The notes: generated by a model from the letters alone, not told the origin. A DNA stretch of 64,000 bases from Leptolyngbya sp. FACHB-60 (GCF_014695775.1 NZ_JACJOX010000049.1:186001-250000); one strand, 5' to 3'. Positions 18,330-26,996 are shown, numbered from the stretch's first letter. Program-made: numbers and translations.

Positions 18330-18857
18330 ATGCCTTACCAGGTGCGCCCTGCAACCTTAGATGATCTGCCCAGTCTTACCGCCCTGCTAGAACTGTACAT
18401 GCAGGAGACCTTTCAGCGCCCTTGGGGTGGCACTCCTCAAAGGCTTGCTTAGGACGGGTTTGGGGCTGAGTTTGAGCTAATGGTGGCGGAGACAGAATCG
18501 CTAACGCCGATCGCATTTGCCGCCTGGGGCTCTCACTATGACCTGCACCACAGCATAAAGGGTGGCGTGATCATCGATTTGTTTGTCGATCGGGGGCACC
18601 GCGGCCGGGGGGTGGCGGCGCAGCTGATGATTGCGATCGCGGCTCAGGTTCAGCAGCGAGGCGGTGAATATATTACCGGTGGAGCCGTCAATAACCCTAG
18701 CGCTCAACGGTTTTATCGGCGCTGTGCCCACAGCTTTCCAGCAGTTGAATGCTACGTGTCAGGCCGCGCGTTTCGGCGGTTGGCAGAACTGTCGGGCCAG
18801 CCCCTAGGCGAAATAGTGAAAAACTTACCGGAAGTCTCCTGGAACTATGACCCCTAG
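18330..18857 (+). pseudogene. GNAT family N-acetyltransferase interrupted by an amber codon
   Basis: From ATG 18330 the frame encodes a normal GNAT start (MPYQVRPATLDDLPSLTALL) and continues in the same frame to the stop at 18857, total 175 residues, with one TAG at 18450-18452. The second part holds the acetyl-CoA binding motif A, DRGHRGRGVAAQLM, and the C-terminal RFYRRCG-like block. A single change such as CAG to TAG explains the break. Options: recent pseudogene, sequencing error, suppression, or restart at the in-frame ATG 18480, which would lose the N-terminal strands. The stop overlaps the convergent reductase gene by 4 bases. Confidence 0.85.
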
Positions 18858-19981
18858 TCGCCCCAGAGGCGGCGGCGGGTGGGGCCTTGGAGGCGATCGT
18901 GGGTGTCGCGCAGCAGGGTAGGAATATCCAGCTTTTCGGGGCAGCGGGGCAGGCAGTCGCCGCAGTCGGTGCAGCGGTTGGCCTTGCGACCGGGGAACCA
19001 GTGGCCCGCGTTCTCAAACATGCGGTAGCGGTAGGTGCCAAAGGCCTGCATGTCGTAGGCCACTGCCAAATTCCTGAGTCGCAGCACTTCTGGAATATTA
19101 ATGGCTTCGGGGCAGGGGAGGCAGTCGTAGCACTGAGCGCAGCGATCGCTCCCCAAGGCAGCAGATTCCTGCGCCGAAAGTCGTTCGAGAGCGGTAAGTT
19201 CTGCGGTGGTGAGGGGATGGGTGCGATCGCCCAAGCTTTCTAAAGCGGCGAGTTCGGCAGGGATGGCGGGGCCGGTGCTGAGGGTGGTGATGCGCGGGTC
19301 GGCCAGCAGCCAGCGATAGGTCAGCTCCAGTGGGGTAAACGGCGCGCAGAGTTCCTCAAGCTGGGCGGGCGGGGTGTAGAGCATGCCGCCCTTGTCGCCG
19401 GGGGAGATGATGAAGATGCCCATATCTCGCTCAGTAGCGAGGTCGAGGACAGAGGCGTGGCGCTTAAAGAAATAGTAGTAGTGCAGGTTGACGAAATCAA
19501 ACTGGTCAGTGGCGATCGCCCCCTCGATCACCTCCTGACTGCCGTGGGTCGAAAACCCCACGTGGCCAATGCGGCCCTCGGCCTGAAAGCGCCGCACCGC
19601 CGCCATGCAGCCCTGGGGATCGCTCACCCAGGCCAGGTGCTCAGGCGTGTTGAGACCGTGGATGGCGAGACAGTGAATCTGGGTCAGCCCCAACCGTTCT
19701 AGGGATTCCTCAAGGCGCTGAGTCATCGTGGCGGCATCGGGCTGGGGCGTAACTTTGGTGGTGATTACCAAGTTGTCTGGCACCGCCGCCGTTTTGAGAA
19801 AGGCCCCTAACCAGCGCTCGCTAGTGCCATAGGCCTGGGCAGTTTCGATGTGGTTGATGCCCAGCGCCAGCCCAGCGGTCAGGGTGTCGCGAAACACGGC
19901 CTCAGACGCCAGAGCGCGCATGGTGCCGAGGGACAGCACTGAAAGCTTAAGGTTGGTGCGACCGAACCGCCGATAGTCCAT
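18854..19981 (-). CDS. aldo/keto reductase with C-terminal 4Fe-4S ferredoxin-like domain
   Basis: 375-residue oxidoreductase. Residues 1-~270 are an aldo/keto reductase barrel: the start MDYRRFGRTNLKLSVLSLGTM, the INHIETAQAYGTSE block with the conserved Asp replaced by Glu and the usual Tyr present, and AIHGL near 120. The tail has two cysteine clusters, CAQCYDCLPCP near 290 and CTDCGDCLPRCP near 340, each of the 4Fe-4S type. This fusion is common in cyanobacteria and anaerobes; the substrate is unknown. It may pass electrons between NADPH and an Fe-S partner. Start ATG 19981 lies next to a palindromic repeat. Confidence 0.92.
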   Translation of the reverse strand: MDYRRFGRTNLKLSVLSLGTMRALASEAVFRDTLTAGLALGINHIETAQAYGTSERWLGAFLKTAAVPDNLVITTKVTPQPDAATMTQRLEESLERLGLTQIHCLAIHGLNTPEHLAWVSDPQGCMAAVRRFQAEGRIGHVGFSTHGSQEVIEGAIATDQFDFVNLHYYYFFKRHASVLDLATERDMGIFIISPGDKGGMLYTPPAQLEELCAPFTPLELTYRWLLADPRITTLSTGPAIPAELAALESLGDRTHPLTTAELTALERLSAQESAALGSDRCAQCYDCLPCPEAINIPEVLRLRNLAVAYDMQAFGTYRYRMFENAGHWFPGRKANRCTDCGDCLPRCPEKLDIPTLLRDTHDRLQGPTRRRLWGD

Positions 19982-19990
19982 GGATGGGAA

Positions 19991-20066
19991 GGGTTAAGGG
20001 TGCAGGGTATAGGGTTTAAGGGGTGGCCATAAACCCTGAACCTTGTACCTTATACCCTAAACCCCA
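19991..20066. repeat. GGGTATAGGG-family inverted repeat, copy A
   Basis: Left arm 19991-20028 is built of GGGTTAAGGGTGCAGGG-type units; right arm 20029-20066 is an imperfect reverse complement ending in TATACCCTAAACCCC. The whole forms a long stem with almost no loop between the reductase start and the stop of the DUF151 gene. Same family as copies at 37865-37936 and 48049-48080. Confidence 0.75.
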
Positions 20067-20070
20067 TGCC

Positions 20071-20595
20071 CTACGAGTCAGAGCTTTCCAGCGTGTCGTT
20101 GCTGGTGGAGGACTTGCCCCGGTGGGTGAAGTCGGAGGGGTTGATGTTGGCCAAAAAAGCCTGGAATGCCTTCTTCTCAGCCTCATCGGCATCGGTGTCG
20201 ACGGGGATAGAGGCCTCGGCAACGACTTCTTCCATCACCCAAATGGGGGCGTCGAGGCGCAGGGCGATCGCGATCGCATCGCTGGGGCGCGAGTCTAGCT
20301 CACGGCGAATTTCGCCCTTGGAGAGGGTGAGCAGGGCAAAGTAGGTGTTGTCTTGCAGGGAGTGGATGACCACGCGCTCCAGGGTCATATCCCACTCGTC
20401 GAGCAGGTTGACGAACAGGTCATGGGTGAGGGGACGGGGGGCGGGCTGGTTTTCAAGCACCGCGATGATGGAATTGGCCTGCTCGCGGCTGATGTAGATT
20501 GGAACCTGACGGCGATCGGTGGTGTCTCGCAGCAAAATTACCGGAGTTCGCGACATCGCATCTAGGGCAATCCCGGCGACTCTCATTTCAATCAT
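20071..20595 (-). CDS. bifunctional nuclease (BFN/DUF151) family protein
   Basis: 174 residues; the DUF151 domain fills 1-~135 and is followed by an acidic, Ser/Thr-rich tail. Characteristic pieces are PVILLRD near 18, the PIYISREQANSI block, and SRPSDAIAIALRLDAPIWV near 102-120. Plant and archaeal members act as nucleases on RNA and DNA; bacterial function is not proven. It is divergent from riboflavin synthase across about 310 bases and ends 4 bases from repeat copy A. Confidence 0.88.
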   Translation of the reverse strand: MIEMRVAGIALDAMSRTPVILLRDTTDRRQVPIYISREQANSIIAVLENQPAPRPLTHDLFVNLLDEWDMTLERVVIHSLQDNTYFALLTLSKGEIRRELDSRPSDAIAIALRLDAPIWVMEEVVAEASIPVDTDADEAEKKAFQAFLANINPSDFTHRGKSSTSNDTLESSDS

Positions 20596-20905
20596 TGGTT
20601 TGGCCTCTTGGATCCGTTGATTGGCGTGCTCTAGGGTTGTTCGTCAGCCTGGAACCGATACTACTACCAGTGTACTGGGCGGTTTGCGTACCGGGCGATT
20701 CGCTTGGATGGCAGGCCAGGGGTTGCAAAATGTGGCGATTCTAAAGCGACTGTGGGCGGGGTTTGCCCCTTTAGTCTACCTAAGCTTATCTATCAGCAGA
20801 TGGAATACGGGATACTCTAAAGAAAAAAATTATTGATTTAAGTATGCCCTGATCGGGCCCTGGGTGGGTCGCAGTTTCCCTGAGAATTTTTTTAAGGTCG
20901 CAGCC
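20596..20905. other. divergent intergenic region upstream of DUF151 and ribE
   Basis: 310 bases without a recognisable gene. An A-rich stretch (AAAGAAAAAAATTATTG, about 20819-20835) and a GC-rich part containing CGGGCCCTG (about 20853-20862) lie before ribE. I looked for an FMN riboswitch and did not see its conserved blocks. Confidence 0.4.
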
Positions 20906-21565
20906 ATGTTTACTGGATTGATTCAAGCGACGGGAACCCTCTTTCACAAGGGCGATACCCAAACCTATATACGCTGGGAGACTGCGCCCTTGCCTCACGC
21001 CCTCACTGATGTCGAACTGGGCGATAGCATTGCCGTAGACGGCATTTGCCTGACGGTAGAAACCATTTTGCCCGATGGTTTTGTGGCAGCGGTTTCGCCG
21101 GAAACCCTCGATCGCACCTCTCTAGGCAGTCTCCCCGACGGCAGCCGGGTCAACCTGGAGTCGTCGCTGCGGGTGGGCAGCAAAATTGGTGGCCACTTTG
21201 TCACCGGCCATATCGACGGGCAGGGCCATCTAGAAGCGGCGATCGAAACCGACAACGCCTGGAAGCTCAGCTTTACCGTGGGCGATCGCAGAATTGCCCG
21301 CTACATCGTGCCCAAGGGTAGCATTGCGGTAAATGGCATTAGCCTGACGGTGGCTGACTGTAGCCCCAGCGGCAACTGGTTCGCCGTGGCGGTAATCCCC
21401 GTGACCTACCGCGAGACCACGCTGCAACACCTGCGCCCTGGCCAGGCGGTGAACCTGGAGGGCGACGTGCTGGGCAAGTATGTAGAGAAGTTTACGGCTC
21501 CGGGGGACTCTGCGGCGGGGGGAGATGGGCTGTCGCTAGAGTTTTTGACGGAACACGGCTACTGA
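20906..21565 (+). CDS. ribE: riboflavin synthase alpha chain
   Basis: Converts two 6,7-dimethyl-8-ribityllumazine to riboflavin. The 219-residue protein has the two tandem lumazine-binding barrels of the family: the first starts MFTGLIQ and contains DSIAVDGICLTV and GGHFVTGHIDG; the second contains GSIAVNGISLTV and the NLEGDVLGKYVEKF end. The frame opens at 20864, but the universal MFTGLI start is at 20906, preceded by TTAAGG about 10 bases upstream. Confidence 0.96.
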   Translation: MFTGLIQATGTLFHKGDTQTYIRWETAPLPHALTDVELGDSIAVDGICLTVETILPDGFVAAVSPETLDRTSLGSLPDGSRVNLESSLRVGSKIGGHFVTGHIDGQGHLEAAIETDNAWKLSFTVGDRRIARYIVPKGSIAVNGISLTVADCSPSGNWFAVAVIPVTYRETTLQHLRPGQAVNLEGDVLGKYVEKFTAPGDSAAGGDGLSLEFLTEHGY

Positions 21566-21645
21566 GGCGATCGGCCGATTCAAGGCGTTTCGAGGCGGTT
21601 TGTGCTACTAAAGTCAGAGAAAAAGTTGGGATCAGCACAGGCTAA

Positions 21646-22140
21646 GTGACGGCAATAATTGGCGCTACCCTTTACCTACTCTGCGGCAAGATTGCGGCGG
21701 GAAAGTCTACCCAGGCACACAGGCTGGCCAGCCAACCGGGTACGGTTTTAATCAGTCAAGACGAGTGGCTGTCCAGCCTCTACCCTGACGAACTGAACAC
21801 GCTGGCCGACTATATTCGATGTAGCACGCGCCTCAATGCTGTGATGGGAACCCATATCGAGGCATTGCTGAGGGCGGGTCTCTCTGTTGTTCTCGACTTT
21901 CCTGCCAACACGGTGAAAAGCCGCCAGTGGATGAAGGCCATTGTTGAGCGAGCTGAGGTTGCCCATGTTTTGTATTACCTGAACGTGCCAGACGCCGAGT
22001 GCAAGCAGCGGCTGCGCCAGCGCAACGAAAGTGGCGATCACGAATTTGCGCCCACTGAAGCTGATTTTGACCAGTTCACTAGCTATTTTGTGCCGCCTGC
22101 ACCGGAAGAAGGCTTTAACGTGATCACTATCAAGGGCTGA
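21646..22140 (+). CDS. P-loop ATP-binding protein, zeta-toxin/small-molecule-kinase-like
   Basis: 164-residue single P-loop domain. Walker A is CGKIAAGKST near residues 14-23, then ISQDEWLSSLYPDE with an acidic catalytic residue, a VVLDFPANT Walker-B-like strand near 87, and an Arg-rich lid QRLRQRNESGDHEF near 125. This is the pattern of AAA_33-type kinases related to zeta toxin and chloramphenicol phosphotransferase. The substrate cannot be told. Start is GTG at 21646. It follows ribE on the same strand after 80 bases and converges with the mannosyltransferase gene, 5 bases from its stop. Confidence 0.82.
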   Translation: MTAIIGATLYLLCGKIAAGKSTQAHRLASQPGTVLISQDEWLSSLYPDELNTLADYIRCSTRLNAVMGTHIEALLRAGLSVVLDFPANTVKSRQWMKAIVERAEVAHVLYYLNVPDAECKQRLRQRNESGDHEFAPTEADFDQFTSYFVPPAPEEGFNVITIKG

Positions 22141-22145
22141 AGTGA

Positions 22146-23567
22146 CTAGATCCACCCTGGCAATAGCCAGCGGCGGTGGAGCGATTCTAGCGAGAGGGGC
22201 ATGCCGAGGTAAAGGGGAAGCCAGAAAAGAAAACTGAGGGCGATCGCGCCCAGCAACACTAGAGCCAGCGGGCGATCGCGAGGGTTCTGCCACCACTGCG
22301 CTATCAGCCAGGCTAACCCCAGGGTGCTAACCGCCGCCATCCCCATGGCGTGGTACAGAAACGTGCAGCGGCTCACCAGCGCCCAGGGCAGCCAGTTCGT
22401 CAGGTAGTTAAGCAGAATAAACGGCACCACGGCACTGTTTGGCGACCCAGCCCAGCGATTTTCACCCGTAACTCGCCGACTCAGCCAGCCTAGCCCCAGG
22501 GCTAAAACCGCCGCTGTTCCTAGCCACCACAGCACCGGGTTCCCCATAGCGTGAATGGTCGTTGCTGTAGCCGTTGATCCTTGGCCAGCGCGTTCGTAGA
22601 AGTAGGCCACTGGGCGCACCATCAGCGGCCAGCTGTGCCACGGCGAGCAGTAATCGTGGCCTGCCCCCGCCCCGATCGACTGGTGGGTAGACCAAAGCTG
22701 TCGGTGAACGCTCAACAATGATTCACCCGTCAGCGCCAGATGGGGCAGCCACAGCAGCATATAGGTCGCCAGGGGAATTACGCCCAGGTAGGCCACCTGC
22801 CTGGGCCAGGGGTTGGCCCTCATCCCCCAGCCCCTTCTCCAGGGAGAAGGGGAGCCAGAGGAAACGTTAAAGTCCCTCTCCCCTAGGGAGAGGGATTTAG
22901 GGAGAGGGCTACGACTGCGGTGTTCACCGTAGATTGTGAGAACTTCCCACAGCAGCAGGCCCAGCCACAGCCCCGCCCAGTTCCACTTCACGTTGATGGC
23001 GGCTCCTAGGGCAATGCCTGCTGCCCAGCGCCAGCGCGAGGGATGCTCAGCCTGCCCCGCGCTGACCCAGGCCCACTGCCCCAGTAGCCCCAGCGCCAGC
23101 CCGTAGATGTTGATCAACGCCAGGCGCGACTCCACCAGCGTCAGCCCTTCCATGGCCATCAGCAGTCCGGCCAGAAGGGCGAAGCTGCGCCGACGTTGAG
23201 GCAGATATCCCCGGCTGAGCGCAAAGGCCAGGGCGGCCAAAAGTATCGGAATCGTCGCGCCCACGATCGCATTCAGCCAGCGAAAGGCGAGGGGACTGAC
23301 CAGAGCACCCTCTACCTCCACCGTGGGCCAACCCAGCCAGGCGGTGGGCCACTGAACGAGCCAAATGCCCAGGGCGATGAGGTATTTGGCTAGGGGCGGG
23401 TGGGCATCGAAGCTCGGCGTTCCCTGCAAATAGTTGAGGGCGAAGGGGACGTAGTAGACCTCGTCGAAGACTAGCCCATGGATGCGGCCCAGGCCAGCCA
23501 GGCGCAGGCTAAGGGCGATCGCCCCCAACCCCAGCATCCAACTCCAGAGAGGCACCCGACGAATCAC
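22146..23567 (-). CDS. GT39-family dolichyl-phosphate-mannose-type mannosyltransferase
   Basis: Polytopic membrane enzyme of 473 residues. The N-terminal signature FDEVYYVPFALNYLQGTPSFDAHPPLAKYLI (about 35-65, Asp-Glu plus HPPLAK) is that of protein O-mannosyltransferases, which use a polyprenyl-phosphate sugar. About ten membrane segments follow. Residues ~220-250 translate an intergenic-type double-hairpin repeat inserted without breaking the frame, in a loop between membrane segments. GTG start; reading leftward the GST stop and this start share TAGTG, so translation is coupled to the upstream GST gene. Confidence 0.9.
   Translation of the reverse strand: MIRRVPLWSWMLGLGAIALSLRLAGLGRIHGLVFDEVYYVPFALNYLQGTPSFDAHPPLAKYLIALGIWLVQWPTAWLGWPTVEVEGALVSPLAFRWLNAIVGATIPILLAALAFALSRGYLPQRRRSFALLAGLLMAMEGLTLVESRLALINIYGLALGLLGQWAWVSAGQAEHPSRWRWAAGIALGAAINVKWNWAGLWLGLLLWEVLTIYGEHRSRSPLPKSLSLGERDFNVSSGSPSPWRRGWGMRANPWPRQVAYLGVIPLATYMLLWLPHLALTGESLLSVHRQLWSTHQSIGAGAGHDYCSPWHSWPLMVRPVAYFYERAGQGSTATATTIHAMGNPVLWWLGTAAVLALGLGWLSRRVTGENRWAGSPNSAVVPFILLNYLTNWLPWALVSRCTFLYHAMGMAAVSTLGLAWLIAQWWQNPRDRPLALVLLGAIALSFLFWLPLYLGMPLSLESLHRRWLLPGWI
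22817..22910. repeat. double-hairpin repeat inserted in-frame in the mannosyltransferase gene
   Basis: About 94 bases with two perfect stems: CCCCTTCTCC/GGAGAAGGGG with a 2-base loop (22831-22852) and CCCTCTCCC/GGGAGAGGG with a 3-base loop (22873-22893), plus outer arms CCCTCATCCC and GGGAGAGGGCT. This form (CCCTCATCCCCCAGCCCC ... GGGAGAGGGATTTAGGG) is a known kind of dispersed cyanobacterial repeat normally found between genes. Here it is read as SRSPLPKSLSLGERDF and further Ser/Pro/Arg-rich residues inside the protein. Confidence 0.85.
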
Positions 23568-24229
23568 TACTGCCCTTGGGCGGCCATGCGCTGCTGCATG
23601 CGATCGCGAAACGCCGCCAGCTCGCTAGGGGTAGGCTGGGTCGTGGCCCAAGCGGGGCGCTCCATTAGGAGGTCGGTCCAGGCTTGCAGGGTGGGGTAGT
23701 GGGCCATGGGCAGCCCCAGCTGCTCAAACCAGGGGGCAAAGGTGCCCGCCACCACATCCGCCAGAGTGAGCTGCTCGCCGCAGAAAAAGGGGCCATTCCC
23801 CAGCTTGTCGGCATAGAACCTGAGCACCACCTCGGCCTTTTGCTTGGCCTGGGCGATCGCATCCTTAGACTCTTGGCCAAAGCCCATCATCTGTTTGATC
23901 AGCGGATTGATGGCGGGCACCAACTCATTCACCGTCACCATTTCGACCATGCGCATGGTAGCTATGCCCTCTGGAGTTGTTGCTAGCAGCGAGGAAGTTG
24001 GGTATTTCGCTTCCAAATAATCCAAAATGGCGAAGGATTCGATTACGGTGAAGCCGTCATCAACCAGCACAGGAATGTGGTGGAAGGGGTTGAGGCCTAG
24101 AAACTCGGGCTTGAACTGGTCGCCCCCCAGGTCCATCACAATCGCTTCAAAGGGCAAATTCTTCTCTAGCAGCGCCACCCAGACTCGGCGGGAGTTAACC
24201 GACAGCGGGGTATGGTAAAAGGTCAGCAT
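23567..24229 (-). CDS. glutathione S-transferase family protein
   Basis: 220 residues with a thioredoxin-like N-terminal domain (about 1-78: start MLTFYHTPLSVNSRRVW, the HIPVLVDDGFTVIESFAILDYL block with the cis-Pro and the Glu-Ser that bind the gamma-glutamyl part) and an all-helical C-terminal domain (about 88-205). The substrate is unknown; the branch is common in cyanobacteria. ATG 24229 is preferred over the GTG-like upstream option because it begins at the first strand. It is the first gene of a pair with the mannosyltransferase and divergent from hisC. Confidence 0.92.
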   Translation of the reverse strand: MLTFYHTPLSVNSRRVWVALLEKNLPFEAIVMDLGGDQFKPEFLGLNPFHHIPVLVDDGFTVIESFAILDYLEAKYPTSSLLATTPEGIATMRMVEMVTVNELVPAINPLIKQMMGFGQESKDAIAQAKQKAEVVLRFYADKLGNGPFFCGEQLTLADVVAGTFAPWFEQLGLPMAHYPTLQAWTDLLMERPAWATTQPTPSELAAFRDRMQQRMAAQGQ

Positions 24230-24311
24230 GATCAAACCTTGCCTCAATAGGCTGAATTTCTGTGATCCAGCATTTCACAGGAAGCACTCTGATCCCCATG
24301 ATTTATCTGCA

Positions 24312-25370
24312 ATGAGTTACGTTCGCCCCAACATTGCTGCGATGGCCGCCTACGTGCCGGGAGAACAGCCTCGCCCCGGCACAAGCATCATCAAGCTCAA
24401 CTCTAACGAAAACCCCTACCCGCCGTCGCCCCAGGTGATTGAGGTGCTGCGGCATTTTGAGGATGAGCTGCTCAGGCGGTATCCTGACCCTTTTGCCCAC
24501 AACTTTTGCCAGGCGATCGCCGAGGTTCTTGGCATACCGGCGGACTGGGTGATTGTGGGCAACGGGAGCGATGATCTGCTGAATCTGTTAGTGCGTGCCT
24601 GTGCAAACGATGCGGCCCGGCCAATTGTCTACCCCACCCCAACCTACGTGCTGTATCGCACCCTGGCGGCGCTGCAACCTGCCACCGTGGTTGAGGTTCC
24701 CTATCCCGACGACTTTCGGTTTCCGCTCAAAGAGTTGGTGGCCGTCCAGGGGGCGATTACGTTCATCGCATCTCCAAACAGCCCCTCGGGTCACGTCGTG
24801 GCGCTGACCGACCTGCGAGACTTAGCCCAGCAGGCTTCAGGCCTGGTCGTGGTGGATGAAGCCTATGTGGATTTTGCCGAGAGTTCGGCGCTATCGCTGG
24901 TGCAGGAATTCGACAACGTGGTGGTGCTGCGCACCCTATCGAAGGGCTATGGGCTGGCGGGGCTGCGGCTAGGGTTTGGTGTGGCTAATCCGGCACTTTT
25001 AGCTGAGCTATTTAAGGTCAAAGATAGCTATAACGTGGATGCCCTTGCGATCGCCTTGGGCACAGCGGCCATGCGCGATCAAGCCTACAAAAATACCTGC
25101 GTAGCCAAGATCAAAGCCTCGCGGACGGCATTGACACGAGATTTGCGAGAGCTAGGGTTTACCGTGCTCGATTCTCACGGCAACTTTGTGTTGGCCATGC
25201 CACCCCAGGGCAACGCAGAGTACCTGTATTTGGCCCTAAAAGAGCAGGGCATTTTGGTACGCTACTTCAAACAACCCCGGTTAGACGATAAGCTGCGAAT
25301 TTCGGTGGGTACAGAGGAGCAAAACCGCGCCCTGATCGCTGCCCTCGCCGGTTTAACTAACGCTGCATAA
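24312..25370 (+). CDS. hisC: histidinol-phosphate aminotransferase
   Basis: Class II aminotransferase of histidine synthesis, converting imidazole acetol phosphate to histidinol phosphate with PLP. Motifs: NSNENPYPPSP near 35, VGNGSDDLLNLL near 80, VDEAYVDFA near 180 with the PLP Asp, and TLSKGYGLAGLRLGF with the PLP-lysine near 210. Length 352 is normal. The frame opens at 24228, but family alignments start near MSYVRPNIAAMAAY, giving ATG 24312. Followed by cobA-hemD after 6 bases, so the two are co-transcribed. Confidence 0.95.
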   Translation: MSYVRPNIAAMAAYVPGEQPRPGTSIIKLNSNENPYPPSPQVIEVLRHFEDELLRRYPDPFAHNFCQAIAEVLGIPADWVIVGNGSDDLLNLLVRACANDAARPIVYPTPTYVLYRTLAALQPATVVEVPYPDDFRFPLKELVAVQGAITFIASPNSPSGHVVALTDLRDLAQQASGLVVVDEAYVDFAESSALSLVQEFDNVVVLRTLSKGYGLAGLRLGFGVANPALLAELFKVKDSYNVDALAIALGTAAMRDQAYKNTCVAKIKASRTALTRDLRELGFTVLDSHGNFVLAMPPQGNAEYLYLALKEQGILVRYFKQPRLDDKLRISVGTEEQNRALIAALAGLTNAA

Positions 25371-25376
25371 TGCGCC

Positions 25377-26996
25377 ATGACTGAGCTAGGGACTGTCTAT
25401 GTTGTTGGGGCCGGGCCAGGGGCGATCGACTTCCTCACCGTGCGAGGGCGAAACCTACTGCGGCGAGCGGAATGTCTGGTGTACGACGCGCTGGTAGATG
25501 AGGCGCTGCTGGAGCTGCTGCCGAAGGGGTGCGATCGCATCAATGTTGGCAAGCGCGGCGGTCAGCCCAGCACCGCCCAAGCCGACATCAATCAACTCTT
25601 GGTCAGGCTGGCTTTAGAAGGGCGTCAGGTGGTGCGCCTCAAAAGCGGCGACCCCTTTATCTTTGGCCGCACCGCCGCCGAAGTGCAGGCGCTGCGCGAG
25701 GCCGGCTGCCCTGTCGAAGTCGTGCCCGGTATTTCTTCGGCTTTGGCGGCCCCGCTACTGGCGGGTATTCCCCTCACCGACCCGGTGTGGAGCCACGGCT
25801 TTGGCGTCTTTACCGCCCACGATCTTGACTTGCTCGATTGGCCCACCCTGGCCCGCCTGCGCACCCTAGTGCTGCTCATGGGCAGCCGCCACCTCGAAGA
25901 AATCGTTCACCGCTTGCGCCAAAACGGCTGCCGAGGCGACATGCCCGTCGCCATCATCCGCTGGGGCGGTCACCCCCAGCAGCAGGTGTGGGAAGGCACC
26001 CTGCTCACCATTTGCCAGGTGACGCGCGGCGAAACCCTTTCCCCCTGTGTGATTGTCTTCGGCGAAGTCGTCCGCCTGCGTCGGTATCTAGCTATGGCAG
26101 AGCCAACTCAAAATTTCTCCTCCGGAGACGCTACGCGAACAAAACTCAAAACTCAAAACCCTCCACCCCTCACCCTCCCACCCCCCCACCCCCTCACCTC
26201 CTCACTCCCCCTCTCTCAAAAGACCATTCTCATCACCCGCGCGACCGAACAATCCAGCGCTTTTGCCGACCTGCTCACCGCCCAGGGGGCCACGGTGGTC
26301 GATCTCCCTGCCTTAGAGATGCGGCCGCCGTTGAACTGGGCCGGGCTGGATGGGGCGATCGCCGCTCTCCCCACATTCTCTTGGCTAATTCTCTCCTCGG
26401 CCAATGCGGTGAATTTCTTTGTGGATCGGCTGCTGGAGCAGGGGAAGGATCTGCGCGCCCTGAGTGCTCTCAAAATCGCCGTGGTGGGCCGCAAAACAGC
26501 GGCGGTGCTGAGAAAGCGGGGGCTAGTGCCCGACTTCATCCCGCCCGACTTTGTGGCTGACTCCCTGGTGGATCATTTTCCTGACGCGGTGGTGGGGCAG
26601 CGACTGCTGTTCCCCCGAGTGGAAAGCGGCGGTCGGGAAGTGCTGGTGCAGGAGTTCACCGCTGCCGGGGCCGAGGTGGTGGAGGTGGCGGCCTACGAGT
26701 CGGGCTGTCCAGAATCTCCCGACCCCGACGCCCTGGCGGCGCTGAAAAATGGCAGGGTGGATGTGATCACCTTTGCCAGCTCAAAAACCGTGGTGCATAC
26801 GGCTCAGCTTTTAGAACAGGGCTTGGGCGCAGGCTGGCTAGAGGTGCTAAAGGGGGTGGCGATCGCCTCCATTGGCCCCAAAACCTCAGACAGCTGCCGA
26901 GAGATTCTGGGCCGAGTCGATATTGAGCCAGCGGAATATACCTTAGATGGACTGACGGAGGCGATCGCCGCATGGGCCAGCGCATTATCGGGCTAA
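25377..26996 (+). CDS. cobA-hemD: uroporphyrinogen-III C-methyltransferase / uroporphyrinogen-III synthase fusion
   Basis: Two-domain tetrapyrrole enzyme, 539 residues. Residues 1-~240 are CobA/SUMT: VVGAGPGAIDFLTVRG at the start, RLKSGDPFIFGR near 85 and VVPGISSALAAPLLAGIPLT near 112. Residues ~278-535 are HemD (uroporphyrinogen-III synthase), starting TILITRATEQSSAFADLL. It would cyclise hydroxymethylbilane and methylate uroporphyrinogen III toward precorrin-2. The linker (~243-280) is encoded by intergenic-type repeats. A second, stand-alone cobA lies at 62.8 kb. The last 25 bases overlap coaE. Confidence 0.94.
   Translation: MTELGTVYVVGAGPGAIDFLTVRGRNLLRRAECLVYDALVDEALLELLPKGCDRINVGKRGGQPSTAQADINQLLVRLALEGRQVVRLKSGDPFIFGRTAAEVQALREAGCPVEVVPGISSALAAPLLAGIPLTDPVWSHGFGVFTAHDLDLLDWPTLARLRTLVLLMGSRHLEEIVHRLRQNGCRGDMPVAIIRWGGHPQQQVWEGTLLTICQVTRGETLSPCVIVFGEVVRLRRYLAMAEPTQNFSSGDATRTKLKTQNPPPLTLPPPHPLTSSLPLSQKTILITRATEQSSAFADLLTAQGATVVDLPALEMRPPLNWAGLDGAIAALPTFSWLILSSANAVNFFVDRLLEQGKDLRALSALKIAVVGRKTAAVLRKRGLVPDFIPPDFVADSLVDHFPDAVVGQRLLFPRVESGGREVLVQEFTAAGAEVVEVAAYESGCPESPDPDALAALKNGRVDVITFASSKTVVHTAQLLEQGLGAGWLEVLKGVAIASIGPKTSDSCREILGRVDIEPAEYTLDGLTEAIAAWASALSG
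26108..26218. repeat. stacked short repeats forming the CobA-HemD linker
   Basis: Three low-complexity elements in a row inside the coding frame: CTCCGGAGACGCTACGCGAAC-type (26118-26138 area), a sequence known from many cyanobacterial intergenic repeats; then a short CAAAACT heptamer run (about 26140-26158); then a C-rich CTCACCCTCCCACCCCCC tract (about 26160-26212) like those before ggtD and ggtA. They encode a Thr/Pro/Ser/Leu-rich linker. Confidence 0.75.

Noticed and set aside
20836..20905. Possible FMN riboswitch before ribE
   Set aside because: The conserved blocks of the RFN element are not present and the leader is too short and A/T-rich.
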